Shown here: piece by piece, positions 8,426 to 20,152 of the stretch
Numbering within the stretch: position 1 is the stretch's first letter
Layout: the number at the start of each line of letters is the position of its first letter
Source of the DNA: Hanleya hanleyi
Lineage: Eukaryota; Mollusca; Polyplacophora; Lepidopleurida; Hanleyidae
DNA length: 64,000 nucleotides
Direction of reading: 5' to 3'
Assembly: GCA_036873755.1 (NCBI GenBank)
Contig: JAVTVY010033779.1
Coordinates: 1-64,000 of the forward strand
Notes under the pieces: generated by a model
What the model was told of the DNA's origin: nothing
The model's database searches: none
The model's input: only the letters and a program-made list of their open reading frames with translations
Position numbers and translations under genes: made by a program

Positions 8426-9118
8426 CTCCAGCGGACATCCTTAAAGGGAAACCCATATGGTCTGGGTCACTTATGGGAAAATAAATTACGCGTGATCGTG
8501 AGTAAGATGCCGTTTATCACCACATGAGGATACTTCACCTAGACAGACATCTATAAATCCTGAAGAAACAGAGGATCCGACTGACACAATTAACCAGACT
8601 GCTTCACAATGTGAAACTGGTGTTCATTCCAATACAGGGAAGAGGTCTCCCGTTACGGAGAAGTCTGTCGTTGTGGAGAACGTTGTGTAAGAATAAACGC
8701 ATTTTCAGTCGAGCAGCCCTAAAGCTTTGATGATAGCATTTGGTTAGTTGTAGGTCCAGATTGCAAGATCTCCAAGGTGAATTCTAGGGTTAGTCAAAGG
8801 AATAAGAAAACGACCAGATGTTCAGCCCTCTTTGATGAGGAAGCTGTTAAAAATCCGATTGATATTCCTGCTTCACCCACCAAGGAGAATAGAGTAGACG
8901 AAAGTCCGGAAAATTTACTGCGTGATCTTGAGACTAAAGAAGACGAGTCTGTGGAGATTTTAGATCTAAGAGCAGTTCAAACTCGTGATTCTCTGGCCAA
9001 AGAAGAGAACGATAGTATTGTTAACGAAAATCAAATGCTCAGCAAAGATACTACTATACTCGATGTAAACGACAGTCGAAGTGAACATACACCTGTGCAT
9101 TCATATGTAAATATTACT
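8426..9118 (+). pseudogene. Acidic open frame upstream of the reverse-transcriptase fragment
   Basis: From a stop near 8726 the frame is open to 9145 and encodes a hydrophilic, acidic stretch (ENRVDESPENLLRDLETKED and similar). It has no early ATG and no recognised domain. 8530-8685, in another frame, is also polar and open. The last residues, from about 9095, are already out-of-frame retroelement sequence. It could be an ORF1-like or N-terminal region of a retroelement, or an unrelated exon fused by insertion; I cannot tell which. Confidence 0.35.
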
Positions 9119-9427
9119 ATTACCAGGTGCTGGTTCAAGAATTGAGTGTAAACATATCGTCATCAAACACGTCTACTTACTCTCAAACTGCATTTACTCT
9201 GGAAGATTTATTTAACAATCACAAAACGTTTCTCAATGAAAGAGGTATTTGTATTCCAACCAAACATAATGATATTCCAAAAGCATACTGGACCCCCAAA
9301 ATGCATAAATCACCATACAAAGCTAGATTCATATCTGGTTCTAGAAGCTGCGCCACCAAGCTTCTTTCAACCCTGATGACGAAGCCCCTTCAGGCGGTAA
9401 AAACATTTTGGGAAAGGTACTGCGTCA
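9119..9427 (+). pseudogene. YIDD reverse transcriptase, segment before the foldback insertion
   Basis: Encodes the ELSVNISSSN, FTLEDLFNNHKTFL, WTPKMHKSPYKARFISGSRSC and VKTFWERYC stretches that match the minus-strand copy at 44872-46640. The reading frame is interrupted at 9427 by a foldback element and resumes at 11364 in the same domain. Before insertion this was one continuous retroelement copy. Confidence 0.8.
9422..9427 (+). repeat. Target site duplication of foldback element, left
   Basis: GCGTCA, repeated at 11358-11363. The uninterrupted copies near 45835 read GCGCCA at this place, so one copy of the hexamer is the pre-insertion site. Confidence 0.8.
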
Positions 9428-11357
9428 TATGGAAGCCGGATGCGGCCAATCTCGTTTTTTCGTGTTTTCGCCTTTGATAACGCGCGGCGCGAGAAAACGA
9501 AAAGACGAGATTGTGTGAAATTTCGCGAGATTTTGCCTTTTCTCGTCTTTTCGTTTTCTCGTTTTCTTGTGTTTTGATAACGCGCGGCGCGAAAACACGA
9601 GATTGCTAAGCGAAAAGACGAGAATGCGAGGCGAAAAGACGAGAATGCGAGGCGAAAAGACGAGAAAACGAGGGCCAGAAATCTCGTCTTTTCGCCGCGT
9701 TTTTTCGGTTTCTCGCGTTATCAAAAGGCGAAAAAACGAGAAAACGAAAAGAGGAAAAAATGAGAAAACGAAAACACGAGAAAACGAAAAGACGAAAAAA
9801 CGAGAAAACGAAAAGACGAGAAAACGAAAAGACGAGAAAACGAAAAGACGAGAAAACGAAAAGACGAAAAAACGAGAAAACGAAAAGACGAGAAAACGAA
9901 AAGATGGGATTCGATACAATCTCGTCTTTTCGTTTTTTCGCGTGGCGTCCATAGTGCGCTGGCACTCAATTCCGCGCATGACCGGAAGCACTTGGGGAAG
10001 GTGAGTATTTGTGGTTTAAAATTATTATTTTTCCCAAATTATTGTAGCTCTTAAACTTTTACTAAGGTCCACTTTTTCTATCTTACAGAACCTTTTTTGT
10101 ACTATAACTACAAATGTGTAACACACTGAAATATTTTCAACATACTAGTAACAAGATTTGTATGATTTAGTAAAAAAATGTAATAGTTATAATAGCATGA
10201 GTAGTGTGACTAACGTCACAGGACCTACGAAGTAGGGTAGGCAATAGGACTCCGACGCGGACTGAACTCCCCCAGTTGAAATCCTGCCTACAATAAGATG
10301 GGCACTGCCCAAGTCAGAATCACCAGTGATTTTCATCAAAAATCACCAGAAATTTTCATCAAAAGTAGGTCAGCTCAGAACTTGCTGGCAACAGTCCCCT
10401 GATGCACTTTCATGCCAAAAATCAAGGTTCTAATATAAATCGTTCTCCTTAGTTTGCCGACGAAAGGATTCGGATAGACTGACTGACTCACTCACTCATC
10501 TTTACCGGACAATTTGCAAATGAGAGTCTACTTCGTAGGAATAAAAAAATATCATTATCTTGAGTTCAGCCATCAATTACTTGTTCCTCAACCGTTTTCA
10601 ATAAAGACGAAATAGATATTACTGAGCGATATTTTGTGGAAAATATAATATTCACATTGTTTTTAAAATTCAAATAATTAATTCAATCGTCATGTTTGTT
10701 ACTCAATTTTGGGAAAACTTTGCCATAATCTTAAACCACAACTACTCACCTTCCCAAAGTTTAAGCGCTTCCGGTCATGCGCAGAATTCAATGCCAGCGC
10801 ACTATGGACGCCACGCGAAAAAACGAAAAGACGAGATTGTATCGAATCTCGTCTTTTCGTTTTCTCGTCTTTTCGTTTTCTCGTCTTTTCGTTTTCTCGT
10901 TTTCTCGTTTTCTCGTCTTTTCGTTTTCTCGTTTTTTCGTCTTTTCGTTTACTCGTCTTTTCGTTTACTCGTTTTTTCGTTTTCTCGTTTTTTCGCCTTT
11001 TGATAACGCGAAAAAACGAAAAAACGAGATCGGATCGAATCTCGTGTTTTCGTTTTCTCGTTTTTTCGCCTTTTGATAACGCGAGAAAACGAAAAAACGT
11101 GGCGAAAAGACGAGATTTTTGGCTCTCGTTTTCTCGTCTTTTCGCCTCGCATTCTCGTCTTTTCGCCTTGCAATCTCGTGTTTTCGTGCCGCGCGTTATC
11201 AAAACACGAGAAAACGAAAAGACGAAGAGAGGAGAAAAAGGCAAAATCTCGCGAAATTAGACACAATCTCGTCTTTTCGTTTTCTCGCGCCGCGCGTTAT
11301 TGAAGGCGAAAAAACGAAAAAACGAAAAGACGAGATTGGCCGCATCCGGCTTCCATA
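9428..11357. mobile_element. Foldback-type transposable element, 1.93 kb
   Basis: Ends are perfect 28-bp inverted repeats starting TATGGAAGCCGGATGCGGCC, flanked by GCGTCA duplications. Arms of about 600 bp (9428-10030 and 10720-11357) are inverted copies of each other and consist largely of short words such as CGAAAAGACGAG and AAAACGAG, with TTTTGATAACGCG spacers. 9720-9905 is almost purely purine on the plus strand and the mirror part of the right arm almost purely pyrimidine. The ~690-bp loop carries a nested repeat at 10224-10539. No transposase is encoded; long Lys/Arg/Glu or Phe/Ser-rich frames across the arms are artefacts of the repeat. It must be mobilised in trans. Confidence 0.85.
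10224..10539. mobile_element. Small nested element with 12-bp inverted repeats
   Basis: CCTACGAAGTAG at 10224-10235 and its exact complement CTACTTCGTAGG at 10528-10539 bound 316 bp inside the foldback loop. The inside has no coding sequence. Repeated ATTTTCATCAAAA motifs occur near 10330-10365. No clear target duplication is seen. It could be a MITE or part of the loop's own secondary structure. Confidence 0.4.
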
Positions 11358-11363
11358 GCGTCA
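11358..11363 (+). repeat. Target site duplication of foldback element, right
   Basis: GCGTCA directly after the element's last base (11357), matching 9422-9427. Confidence 0.8.
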
Positions 11364-12290
11364 CTATTTCTAAATACTCTGGCGTTGAATGTATGTGGAT
11401 ATTGAAAAACTCAAAATGTCTTACGGAAGAACTTGATGCTAAAGGTCACATACCGTATAGACTTGTATCCACAATACTATATTACAATCCCTCATCGGGA
11501 CCTTATGACCGTCTAAGTTCATTAATAGGATGTGTTCAAGAAAACTGATCGTAGATATATTAATGTCGGATGCCATAAAGCATTCTTTAGCTCTACTACA
11601 TACGGGCTATATCATTCATGGGATGTGTCTTTGTATATAGAGCTGCTCGAATTTCTCATTAATAATATCTGTGTGAAATTTGCCAACACAATATATCAGC
11701 AGCATGTAGGTATTCCAATGGATACTAATTGTGCACCCCTGTTGACTGACCTATATCTGTTCTCTTATGAATATGACTATATGCAGGCGCTTTCAAAAAC
11801 CGATCCATTCAAAGCCCGTTCCTTCTCATTCACCAAACGCTATATAGACGATCTTCTCGCTGTGGATAATTGCTATATAAATGACGCAGTGAAAGATATA
11901 TATCCGCCTTCACTGGATTTGAAGGAAACTGCAGATAGCCCTACGGGCACATCATATTTAGACCTATAACTCTATAAAAATGAAGCGGGCCTTCTCTCTC
12001 GTCGAATGTATGACAAAATAGATGATTACAATTTCGACATCGTTAACTATCCCTTTCTGGACAGTAATATTCCAGTGGGACCTGCATATGGCGTATACAT
12101 ATCACACCTTGTAGCATTTGCTAGATCCTGTGTTAAATTAATCAACATCACAAAACATTGTTGCAGAACCTTATAAAACAGGGCTACACCACCAAGCGCC
12201 TCCACTCAAAGTTTCTCAAATTTGGCGATACATATCGCATGCTGATAGCAAAATAAGAGAGTAGCGTGCAAGATCTATGACGTTACGTTT
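11364..12290 (+). pseudogene. YIDD reverse transcriptase, segment after the foldback insertion
   Basis: Continues the domain broken at 9427: VECMWILKNSKCLTEELDAK, then a short deletion and frameshift near 11470-11530, then the fingers/palm region to 11969. The catalytic RYIDDLLAVDN is intact (about 11848). The upstream conserved IPMGTNCAPLL motif reads IPMDTNCAPLL. A TAA interrupts the frame at 11967-11969, and sequence matching the C-terminus continues to about 12290 with further damage. I infer a Penelope-like or related retroelement from the YIDD and PKMHK-type motifs. The copy is inactive. Confidence 0.8.
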
Positions 12291-12700
12291 CGTAACTTGT
12301 GTCTAATTCCACTTAACCCGGGACTAGGGACCGTATGATCCCATGTACTTCAAGACCCTCATGCTACTCATATGAACAGGCACAATCAAAGCGTGACAGA
12401 TACATCATTCTTTAGATGACTACTTTACAACGAATATTATGGATTAAGAATACTGATCAGCGATACGATTTGATATTTTTGGAACATCATGATGTCTTAT
12501 CGGCATCATTGAAAACTGTTGACCGCTTCTCTCTTGCAGGAAACAAGCCTATGTTTTTGTATTCATGATTGTCTTTTTGAATTTGGTGCTAATACTGTTA
12601 TATGGAATATGAAATAGGCCTCTGGATTATGGACGCGGATATTCTCTAATGGACGACGGCTGAATTATGAATGACAGACCAGATGATTTGTAAGAGCATG
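12291..12700 (+). repeat. 3' tail of the YIDD retroelement
   Basis: Non-coding tail ending in the GGACGACGGCTGAATTATGAATGACAGACCAG region, matching 44440-44870 on the minus strand and 21656-22065 in copy 2. Confidence 0.75.
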
Positions 12701-12719
12701 GATAGACTATAGGCGACTC

Positions 12720-13110
12720 AATACTTTTTAAAGTGAGTTTTACATAGTCCTATTGATTTAAAGACAAATTTACAAGCTGTAGCAGTTCGTGTTACTTTGA
12801 ATTCTGTATCCACATTATGAATGGTATACATACCTTCAGCTCCCTAAACCTTGTTTGCTGATGGGTGATTTTAGCGGTCGTAGAAAGTTTTGGGATAATG
12901 AAAAGAACTGTAAAGGAAACATTCTTGAAGATTTTATATAAAATATTTTTTTGTGTATTTTAATGACGGTTCTTATACACATTTGTCCTCAGCTCATGGA
13001 ACCTATTCAGCATTATCCCTATGCGTCAGAGTTTGTTCTGAATCGCTCTCCATTACCAATGTTGGATCTTCCAGCCAGTAGTTGGATCATATCGTCTTTT
13101 CCTTGACCTA
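12720..13110 (+). pseudogene. Relic of a LINE endonuclease domain
   Basis: Translating 12845-13060 gives, across stops, LLMGDFSGRRKFWDNEKNCKG, NILEDF and NDGSYTHLSSAHGT. This is the pattern of the APE-type endonuclease of non-LTR retrotransposons (GDFN, ILEDF, NDG.. motifs). Stops and frameshifts make it non-functional. It lies directly behind the YIDD retroelement tail. The duplicate is at about 22085-22475. Confidence 0.6.
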
Positions 13111-15780
13111 TTATCTATCTATTTAAAATCGGTAGCTCAGTTACTGACGTTGGTATTTGAAACACCATTAAAATCGTAATCCCCCAGATAAACTGGAGAT
13201 ATTACAAGTCACCCACAGTCGTAGGTCGGTCCGAATGAGTCGAAAGCCCGATAAGCTTCTCGGCCATCCGCGCCTCGACATTGGATGTTCTTGGTCGCTC
13301 ATAATCCTCTCTGGCGAAATTTTGTTAATCTTGACAAGGACATCACGGCGATTTCTTTAGTTCTACAGCCAGGAAGATCAGATTACATCTTATCGATGTG
13401 TCCAACTGATAGCGGAATTTTCGGTCTCTGGTTGGGTTGACATAGATGAAAAAGGATTTCCCAGGCGATAGAAGCCAAAATCAACCATTCTATTGTATTT
13501 TACTGATACAGTTTAGTAAATGACTTCCTCTTATTGACAGAAGATAACTGTGTATTTTTTAGGAAAATGGAAAAGGAAAAAAAGGAAAATGCCGATAATA
13601 TAGTCGCACAAATCGAACTCTGTTTTGGAACAACAAAATAACCTTATGGGATATCTCATATATTTAATTAAATTCGCTAGATTACTGCACTAATGCAGAG
13701 ATTTGGAAACAAAATATGAGTAATATTTTTACAAAATGTTACTAGCTAATAATATATCTTCATTATATCGCAAAAAGCTTCCTAATAGAATGCAATCTGT
13801 AGATTATATGCGGACCTTTCTTCCCTGTCGCCACTTCCCCGCAATATAATTCCCGATCGGTAAATGTGATGAGTTATTCACTTACATTTGATCAAATACA
13901 GAGGGGAAGAATCGCAACACGAGATATTTATTTGTAATATACTTAACTTCTGTTTTGTTGGATGAATAAATTGAGAGAATATGAGTATGACGAGATTGGA
14001 GGACCGAAAGTATCACATGTAATATAAGTTTGTCCTACTCAAGAATGAAATGGTTAAGAGACGTACCCTAGCTTATATTATACCACCAGCATTTGTATAG
14101 GCGAGAACTCCGATTATTCCCACTTGAGGACAGAAAAAACACATGCTTCCATAACCGCAACATCAACCAAAAGCGCGATTTTAACTACTCTTCAAACTGA
14201 CCGAGCAAGCTGACATCTCAAGATTGAATTACATATACTTAAGATAACAATTCATACTTAAGTGTAGATATCAATGAGATGTTGTGCTGACATGTGGGAA
14301 TGGTTATAGTATATGCAAACCTAGCAATAAGGTGTCTCCTAAATTTTTGCCTGAAATAATTCAGCGTGACTTGACACGAAGACAGTTTTGTTATTGTTTA
14401 ACTATTAGCTCTGTGGATTTAGAAATAACTCCGCCTGTTTGCCAACATTTCTTATGCAACAACTGGCGGACACACCGAAATTGCAAGACAAACAAATTTG
14501 GTTGAATTCAACGACTTGGAGTTGTGTTTGTGAGTGTGTGTGTGTGGGGGGGGGGAGGGGGTGGGTGTAGGCGAATGAGTGAGGACGACATGGTGAAATT
14601 TCATAACTATGGGTTAAGATGTATCGAATTATTTTCTTCAAAACAAGTATGAAATATCAAGATGAATAACGTAAATAAAATGGGTCCCTGTATTACATAA
14701 ACCCTGCAATTCCCTGTTTGTCAACACATATAGTACACTCGGGTCCATTTTGCAAAATAAAACACATTTGCTTGACGACAAGAGCGGTGATGCAAGAGAA
14801 GCGTTTCTTTGACGGCAAATTTTTTACATAGCAGAAACGGAAGAATTGATACATTTTATAGTCTATTTTGTTGAGATCTATTTAGTGATAATCTGTATTG
14901 TTTGGTCATGTTATTATAATAATGTCTCAAAATCGCCCTGTTTCCGGACAGTATTTGCCTATATCACCCAATTGGCGTAGCGTTTAAATTAAAATCTATT
15001 CTTTAGTTCCTTGTGTGAATAATTAGAAAAATTTAATGCTGAATGCTTCTGTTAAACTCATACACATCACGGAATATTCCCCCGCCGTCCCTGTCCTTCG
15101 TGTTCTTTTCGAGTGTAGGAAATGTCCCACACCCCCGAAAAGATTCCCCAGGAAATATCCCCCCACCCGGTAATATTCCTCCCTTGTAAACTCCCCCCCC
15201 CTAGGATTTTCTCGCCTTCCGCCCCCCCCCCTCACCACCTTTCAGATTTCTCGGTGTTAGGCAAAACCACAGAACAAAATATGTAAACTAGAGGTTCCGC
15301 TTTGACACTTGAGTTGCCGCTCCGGCATGAAGCCTTTGCTGGTTGATTTTTTAAGCAGAAACTACGTCTCCCCCAACCTCCCACCTTGCCTTGAGTGGGC
15401 ACATAATTTAAGGGAAAGTCTTATAAAATTAATGTAGCAATAAGTATCCTAAACAAAGCTGTGCATCTAAAAATATTAATTACAAAGAGGCGATTTTCAT
15501 TGCTGCAGTAACCCAGTGAGCAGTCGGGATTTGTATAGCAATGAGTGGATTGCCGACATCTACAGCGTCCAACCAATGTGAAATACATGTAATTGTGAAG
15601 CATCAACTATTTCGAAACTGATCACATTACAGGAAAGATGCAAAACATACAAGAGCCACAGCTATAGTATACATACTGTACCGTATAGAAGTTCCATGCA
15701 TCTGCCTTCAGTAGTTTCCAAGATTTGGATTGAACAAAAATTGGACAGACAGATAAGCACATTTTGCATGGTCTCACCCA
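13111..15780. other. Gene-less spacer with short repeats
   Basis: No gene is recognised. 13690-13990 is a dispersed repeat, found inverted at 47985-48215. 14526-14566 has GT and G runs. 15045-15240 (minus strand) has repeated GGGG-AA-TATT-CC motifs like those at 37107-37215. Short open frames here have no recognisable domain. Confidence 0.5.
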
Positions 15781-15789
15781 AGCAATAGC

Positions 15790-17330
15790 TCACACCAAAA
15801 CCTAATTAGATCATAAGGCCATTTCAATGAAGCTTCCATCCAAGTTTGGTGAAATTTCATCCAGTAGTTCTCCACATATCTTGTAGACAAGAGTAGTCCT
15901 GTACATACATGTAACAGAGCTGGACATCAGAAACAGATGGATGCAGGCAAACAAACCAAACCATACCCAGACAAACGCATACATGCATAATCAGATGAGC
16001 CCATTGCAATGAAGCTTCCACCCAAGTTTGACGAAATTCCATGGGGTAGTTCTCCAGATATCTTGCAGACAAGGCTTGTATATACATGTACAAGTAGATG
16101 GACGGACGGATGAACACGAACGAACGCTCGCACACACACACCAAAACCTAATCAGACGAGGGGCTATCCCAATGAAGCTTCCATCCAAGTTTGGTGAAAT
16201 TCCGTCGAGTAGTTCTCCAGATATCTTGCAGATAAGGTCTGTATATACATGAACAATTAGATGGACGGACGGACGATGGACATGGATAAATGCACACACA
16301 CACCCAAACCTAATCAAATGAGGGGTTCTTCAGATATCTTGCAGAAAGGGCCTGTATATACATATACATGTACAAGTACATGGACAGACGGACGGACACC
16401 GAACATGGACAAACGCACACACAAACCAAAACCTAATCAGACGAGGGGCTATCCCAATGAAGCTTCCATCCACGTTTGGTGAAATTCCGTCGAGTAGTTC
16501 TCCAGATATCTTGCAGACAAGGTCTGTATATACATGAACAATTAGATGGACGGACGGACGATGGACATGGATGAAGGCACACACACACCCAAACCTAATC
16601 AAATGAGGGGTTCTTCAGATATCTTGCAGAAAGGGCCTGTATATACATATACATGTACAAGTATATGGACACAAGGACAGACACCGAACATGGACGAACG
16701 CACACACAAACCAAAACCTAATCAGATGATAGGGCTATCCCAATAAAGCGTCCATCCAAGTTTGGTGAACTTCCGTCAAGTAATGATATCTTGCAGACAA
16801 GGCCTGTATATACATGTACAAGTAGATGAACGGACGGACGGACGGACACCGGCCACGGATGAATGCATGCACACACACACACCAAAACCTGATCAAATGA
16901 GGGGGCTATCCCAATGAAGCTTCCGTCCATGTTTGGTGAAATTCCATCCAGTAGTTCTCACGATATCTTGCAGACAAGGCCTGTATATACATGTACAAGT
17001 AGATGGATGGACGGACGGACACCAGATGCGGCTAAACGCATGCACGCATACCAAAACCTAATCAAATGAGGGGGCTAACTCACTGAAGCTTCCAGCCAAG
17101 TTTGGTGAAATTCCGTCCAGTAGTTCTCAAAATATCTTGCAGACAAGGCCTGTATATACATGTACAAGTAGATGGAAGGACGGACGGACACCGGACACGG
17201 ATGAATGCACGCACATCCACCAAAACCTAATCAAATGAGGGGATTATCCCAATGAAGCTTCCATCCAAGTTTGGTGAAATTCCATCAGTAGTTCTCAAGA
17301 TATCTTGCAGGCAATGCAAGGGGACGGACA
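15790..17330 (+). repeat. Tandem repeat array, ~125-170-bp units
   Basis: About ten units built around CCAAAACCTAATCAAATGAG, CCAATGAAGCTTCCATCCAAG, TTTGGTGAAATTCC, AGATATCTTGCAGACAAGG, TGTATATACATGTACAAGTAGATGG and ACGGACGGACACC. Unit length varies. It ends in (GACA)n near 17350-17375. Open frames in both strands follow the repeat and are not genes. Copy 2 (25143-27230) has about three more units. Confidence 0.85.
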
Positions 17331-17659
17331 GACATCCATCCATCCAGATAGACAGACAGACAGACTGACAGACAGCACAAACACTAGATGTTGGGGGAGA
17401 CATAAATATATATATATATTTATTTCAGTCATGCAATATTATATTGGTAATGTCATCAGAGGCGTGGGAAGCCCCCCCCCCTATTATTGATTTGGGGGGG
17501 AGGGGGTATCTTTGACTAACTCACCAAATTAAAGATAGAGTGTTGGGACGTGTAGTGGTGCGTTATAGGTCAGTTTTGTTTGTGTTAAACCCCGAAGTCA
17601 AATGGAATCGGGCATATTCTTCAATATCGATGCGTGTTTATGCGAAACAAATGTGAAAA

Positions 17660-18665
17660 TAGAACCATAATCTATATACATTGTATATTTTTTATCATTC
17701 AGAAAGTGATCGTATAACAGTATTTTCGTTATTGTGGGATAACACTATCTTAGAATAGCACAAATTCTAGCGCTGAAAATTTGATCGAGTCCCGTGCGGG
17801 ACCGAACCAGCGACCCCAGAGTCAGGCACCTAATCGCCAGCACTGTATGTCGGCGATCCAAACCACTCGGCCAACGGGCCTCCCACTAAAATAGGAGGTA
17901 GCAGACCGGTAGTCTTGAAAGCGAACATACAGTACCCCTCTGATGATCGAAATGACACAGCTCCCAAAGCTGAATAGATATATTTTTTATCATTCAGAAA
18001 GTGATCGTATCACACTATTTTCGTTATTTTGGGATAACGCTATCTTAGAATAGCACAAATTCTAGCGCTGAAAATATGGTCGAGTCCCGCGCGGGATTCG
18101 AACCAGCGAACCCAGAGTCAGGCACCTATTCACCAGCACTGTATGTCGGCGATCTAAACCACTCGGCCAAGGGGCCTCCCATTAGAATAGGAGGTAGCAG
18201 ACCGGTAGTCTTGAAAGCGAACATACAGTACCCCTCTGATGATCGAAATGACACAGCTCCCAAAGCTGAATAGATATATTTTTTTATCATTCAGAAAGTG
18301 GTCGTATAACAGTATTTAAGTTATTTTGGGATAACACTATCTTAGAATTGCACAAATTCTAGCGCTGAAAATTTGGTCGAGTCCCGTGCGGGATTCGAAC
18401 CAGCGACCCCAGAGGCAGGCACCTAATCGCCAGCACTGTATGTCGGCGATCTAAACCACTCGGCCAACGGGCCTCCCACTAAAATAGGAGGCAGCAGACC
18501 AGTAGACTTGAAATCGAACATACAGTACCCCTCTGATGATCGAAATGACACAGCTCCCAAAGCTGAATAGATATATTTTTGATCATTCAGAAAGTGATCG
18601 TATTAACACTATCTTAGAATAGAACGAATTCTAGCGCTGAAAATTTGGTCGAGTCCCGTGCGGGA
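17660..18665 (-). repeat. Tandem array of tRNA-derived SINE units
   Basis: Three full ~290-bp units and part of a fourth, all minus orientation. Each carries a tRNA-like head with an A-box-like TGGCCGAGTGG and a B-box-like GGTTCGAATCC, at 17791-17880, 18085-18177 and 18383-18473. The ACGGG acceptor-stem pairing is retained but the T-stem has a mismatch, so these look like type II (Ser/Leu-like) tRNA-derived SINE heads, not working tRNAs. A tail CTGATGATCGAAATGACACAGC follows in each unit. Confidence 0.75.
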
Positions 18666-19130
18666 TTTATAATATATAAATCCCGCACGGGATTCGACCA
18701 AATTTTCAGCGCTAGAATTTGTGCTATTCTAAGATAGTGTTATCCCAAAATAACGAAAATACTGTTATACGTTCACTTTCTGAATGACAAAAAAATATAT
18801 CTATTCAGCTTTGGGAGCCGTGTCATTTCGATCATCAGAGGGGTACTGTATGTTCGCTTTCAAGACTACCGGTCTGCTACCTCCTATTTCAGTGGGATGC
18901 CCGTTGGCCGAATGGTTTAGATCGCCGACATAGTGCTGGCGATTAGGTGCCTGACTCTGGGGTCGCTGGTTCGAATCCCGCACGGGACTCGACCAAATTT
19001 TCAGCGCTAGAATTTGTGATAATCTAAGATAGTGTTATCCGTAAATAACGAAAATACGATCACTTTCTAAATGATCAAAATATATCTATTCAGCTGTGGG
19101 AGCTGTGTCATTACAATCATCAGAGGGGTA
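18666..19130 (+). repeat. Inverted tRNA-derived SINE unit and palindromic turn
   Basis: The array reverses at a palindrome around 18665-18690 (CCCGTGCGGGATTTAT, AATAT, ATAAATCCCGCACGGG). One unit follows in plus orientation with the tRNA-like head at 18899-18987 (TTGGCCGAATGG ... GGTTCGAATCCC). Confidence 0.75.
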
Positions 19131-20152
19131 CTAGTAGTAGGTAAAGAGCTTTTGGGCGCATATTGACCTCATTTCCACCTCATTTCAAGGTCACAGAGGT
19201 CAAGTGGCGTATAGTTCCGACAGAAGGACCAAAAGCTACCTCCAGCACAGGAGAGTTCCAAATTTGCATATCACGTGACCCAGGTCAAAGATGTATTCAT
19301 CCGCGGTGATGCGGTCATGTCTGGCGGTGATTCGGTCGCGGGAAAAAGCTTCCGCGGAGAAAAAGTAGTCCCTAGATAAAATGGTCCGATTGGGTCGAGT
19401 GAGGTATCAAAGTGAAGCTTAGGTGAAGGGGCATCTAATGGGCTGGGTGTGGGATTGAAATAGCGGCATTGTGCGCATGCGCGGTGGCCCAAGTGTATGG
19501 AAATAGCCGTTTTGGGATGTAGGGGAGCTACTAATGGTCCAATGGGATCGAGTGAGGTATCAAAGTGAAGCTTATGTGAGGGGGGTATTTGATGGGGTGG
19601 GTGCATGTAAAATTTTTCCTGAATAAAAAAAATACGGAACACGGACTTTATCGAAAAGCCTGGGAAAATGCCTATATGGGGTATGGGGGGTATATAGGTC
19701 GCCGGGCTTATCGGGGCTTGCCTATCAATAGAGTTATCTCCCCCTAGTTCCAGGGTGGGTGTATGTAAAATTTTTCCTGAAAGAATACGGAACACGGACT
19801 TTATTCTAAATTACGGGAAAATGCCTATATGGGGTATGGAAGGTATAGGACCATCCTGGAAAACCTACTTCTCGACATTTGCGGTATAGGTTGTGGGGTC
19901 GCGTTTTCTTAGTCTCGTCATTTAGAACATGATAGGAAGTGTCCCGGCACGAATCGGTGAAATTTTTGAAAAAAACTCACCGAGCCCCATATAGTCCCAT
20001 ACTGGGGGTGTAGGATCAATGTTTGTCCCCCTGGGAAACGTACTTCTATACATTTGCGGTAGGGTTGTGGGATGTCGTTTTACTCGTCTCGTCATTTAGA
20101 ACATGATAAGAAGTGTCCCCGTGCGAATCGGTGAAATTTTTGAAAAAGTACG
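19131..20152 (-). repeat. Outer part of the large element's terminal repeat (copy 1)
   Basis: Matches 29023-30048 almost exactly and, inverted, about 35810-36827. It includes the NRF1-like GCGCATGCGC at 19473-19482 and about two of the ~155-bp units with CACTTCCTATCATGTTCTAA-type sequence. It is cut at 20152 by the tandem-duplication junction. Confidence 0.85.

Larger units (their letters stand above)
10780..20152 (+). repeat. Tandem duplication, copy 1 (9,373 bp)
   Basis: Begins at CGCAGAATTCAATGCC inside the right arm of the foldback element and ends at ...TTTTTGAAAAAGTACG. Copy 2 follows immediately. Identity is very high: differences noticed include T/A near 11375, C/T near 12620, A/T near 13394, T/C near 14430 and the length of the G-run near 14545. 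Component features are listed separately. Confidence 0.9.

Noticed and set aside
9567..10004. Long Lys/Arg/Glu-rich and Phe/Ser-rich open frames on both strands of the foldback arms (also 10692-11303 and 20103-20668)
   Set aside because: All are translations of the CGAAAAGACGAG-type repeat, open in several frames at once, with no start context or domain.
15857..16930. Cys/Val/His-rich frames in the tandem array (for example 15857-16317, 25345-25883)
   Set aside because: They follow the ~165-bp repeat and change with unit number between the duplication copies.
17791..18987. Functional tRNA-Ser/Leu genes
   Set aside because: A and B boxes are present, but the units are tandemly repeated with long SINE-like tails, the T-stem has a mismatch and no clean anticodon arm is evident, so tRNA-derived SINEs are more likely.
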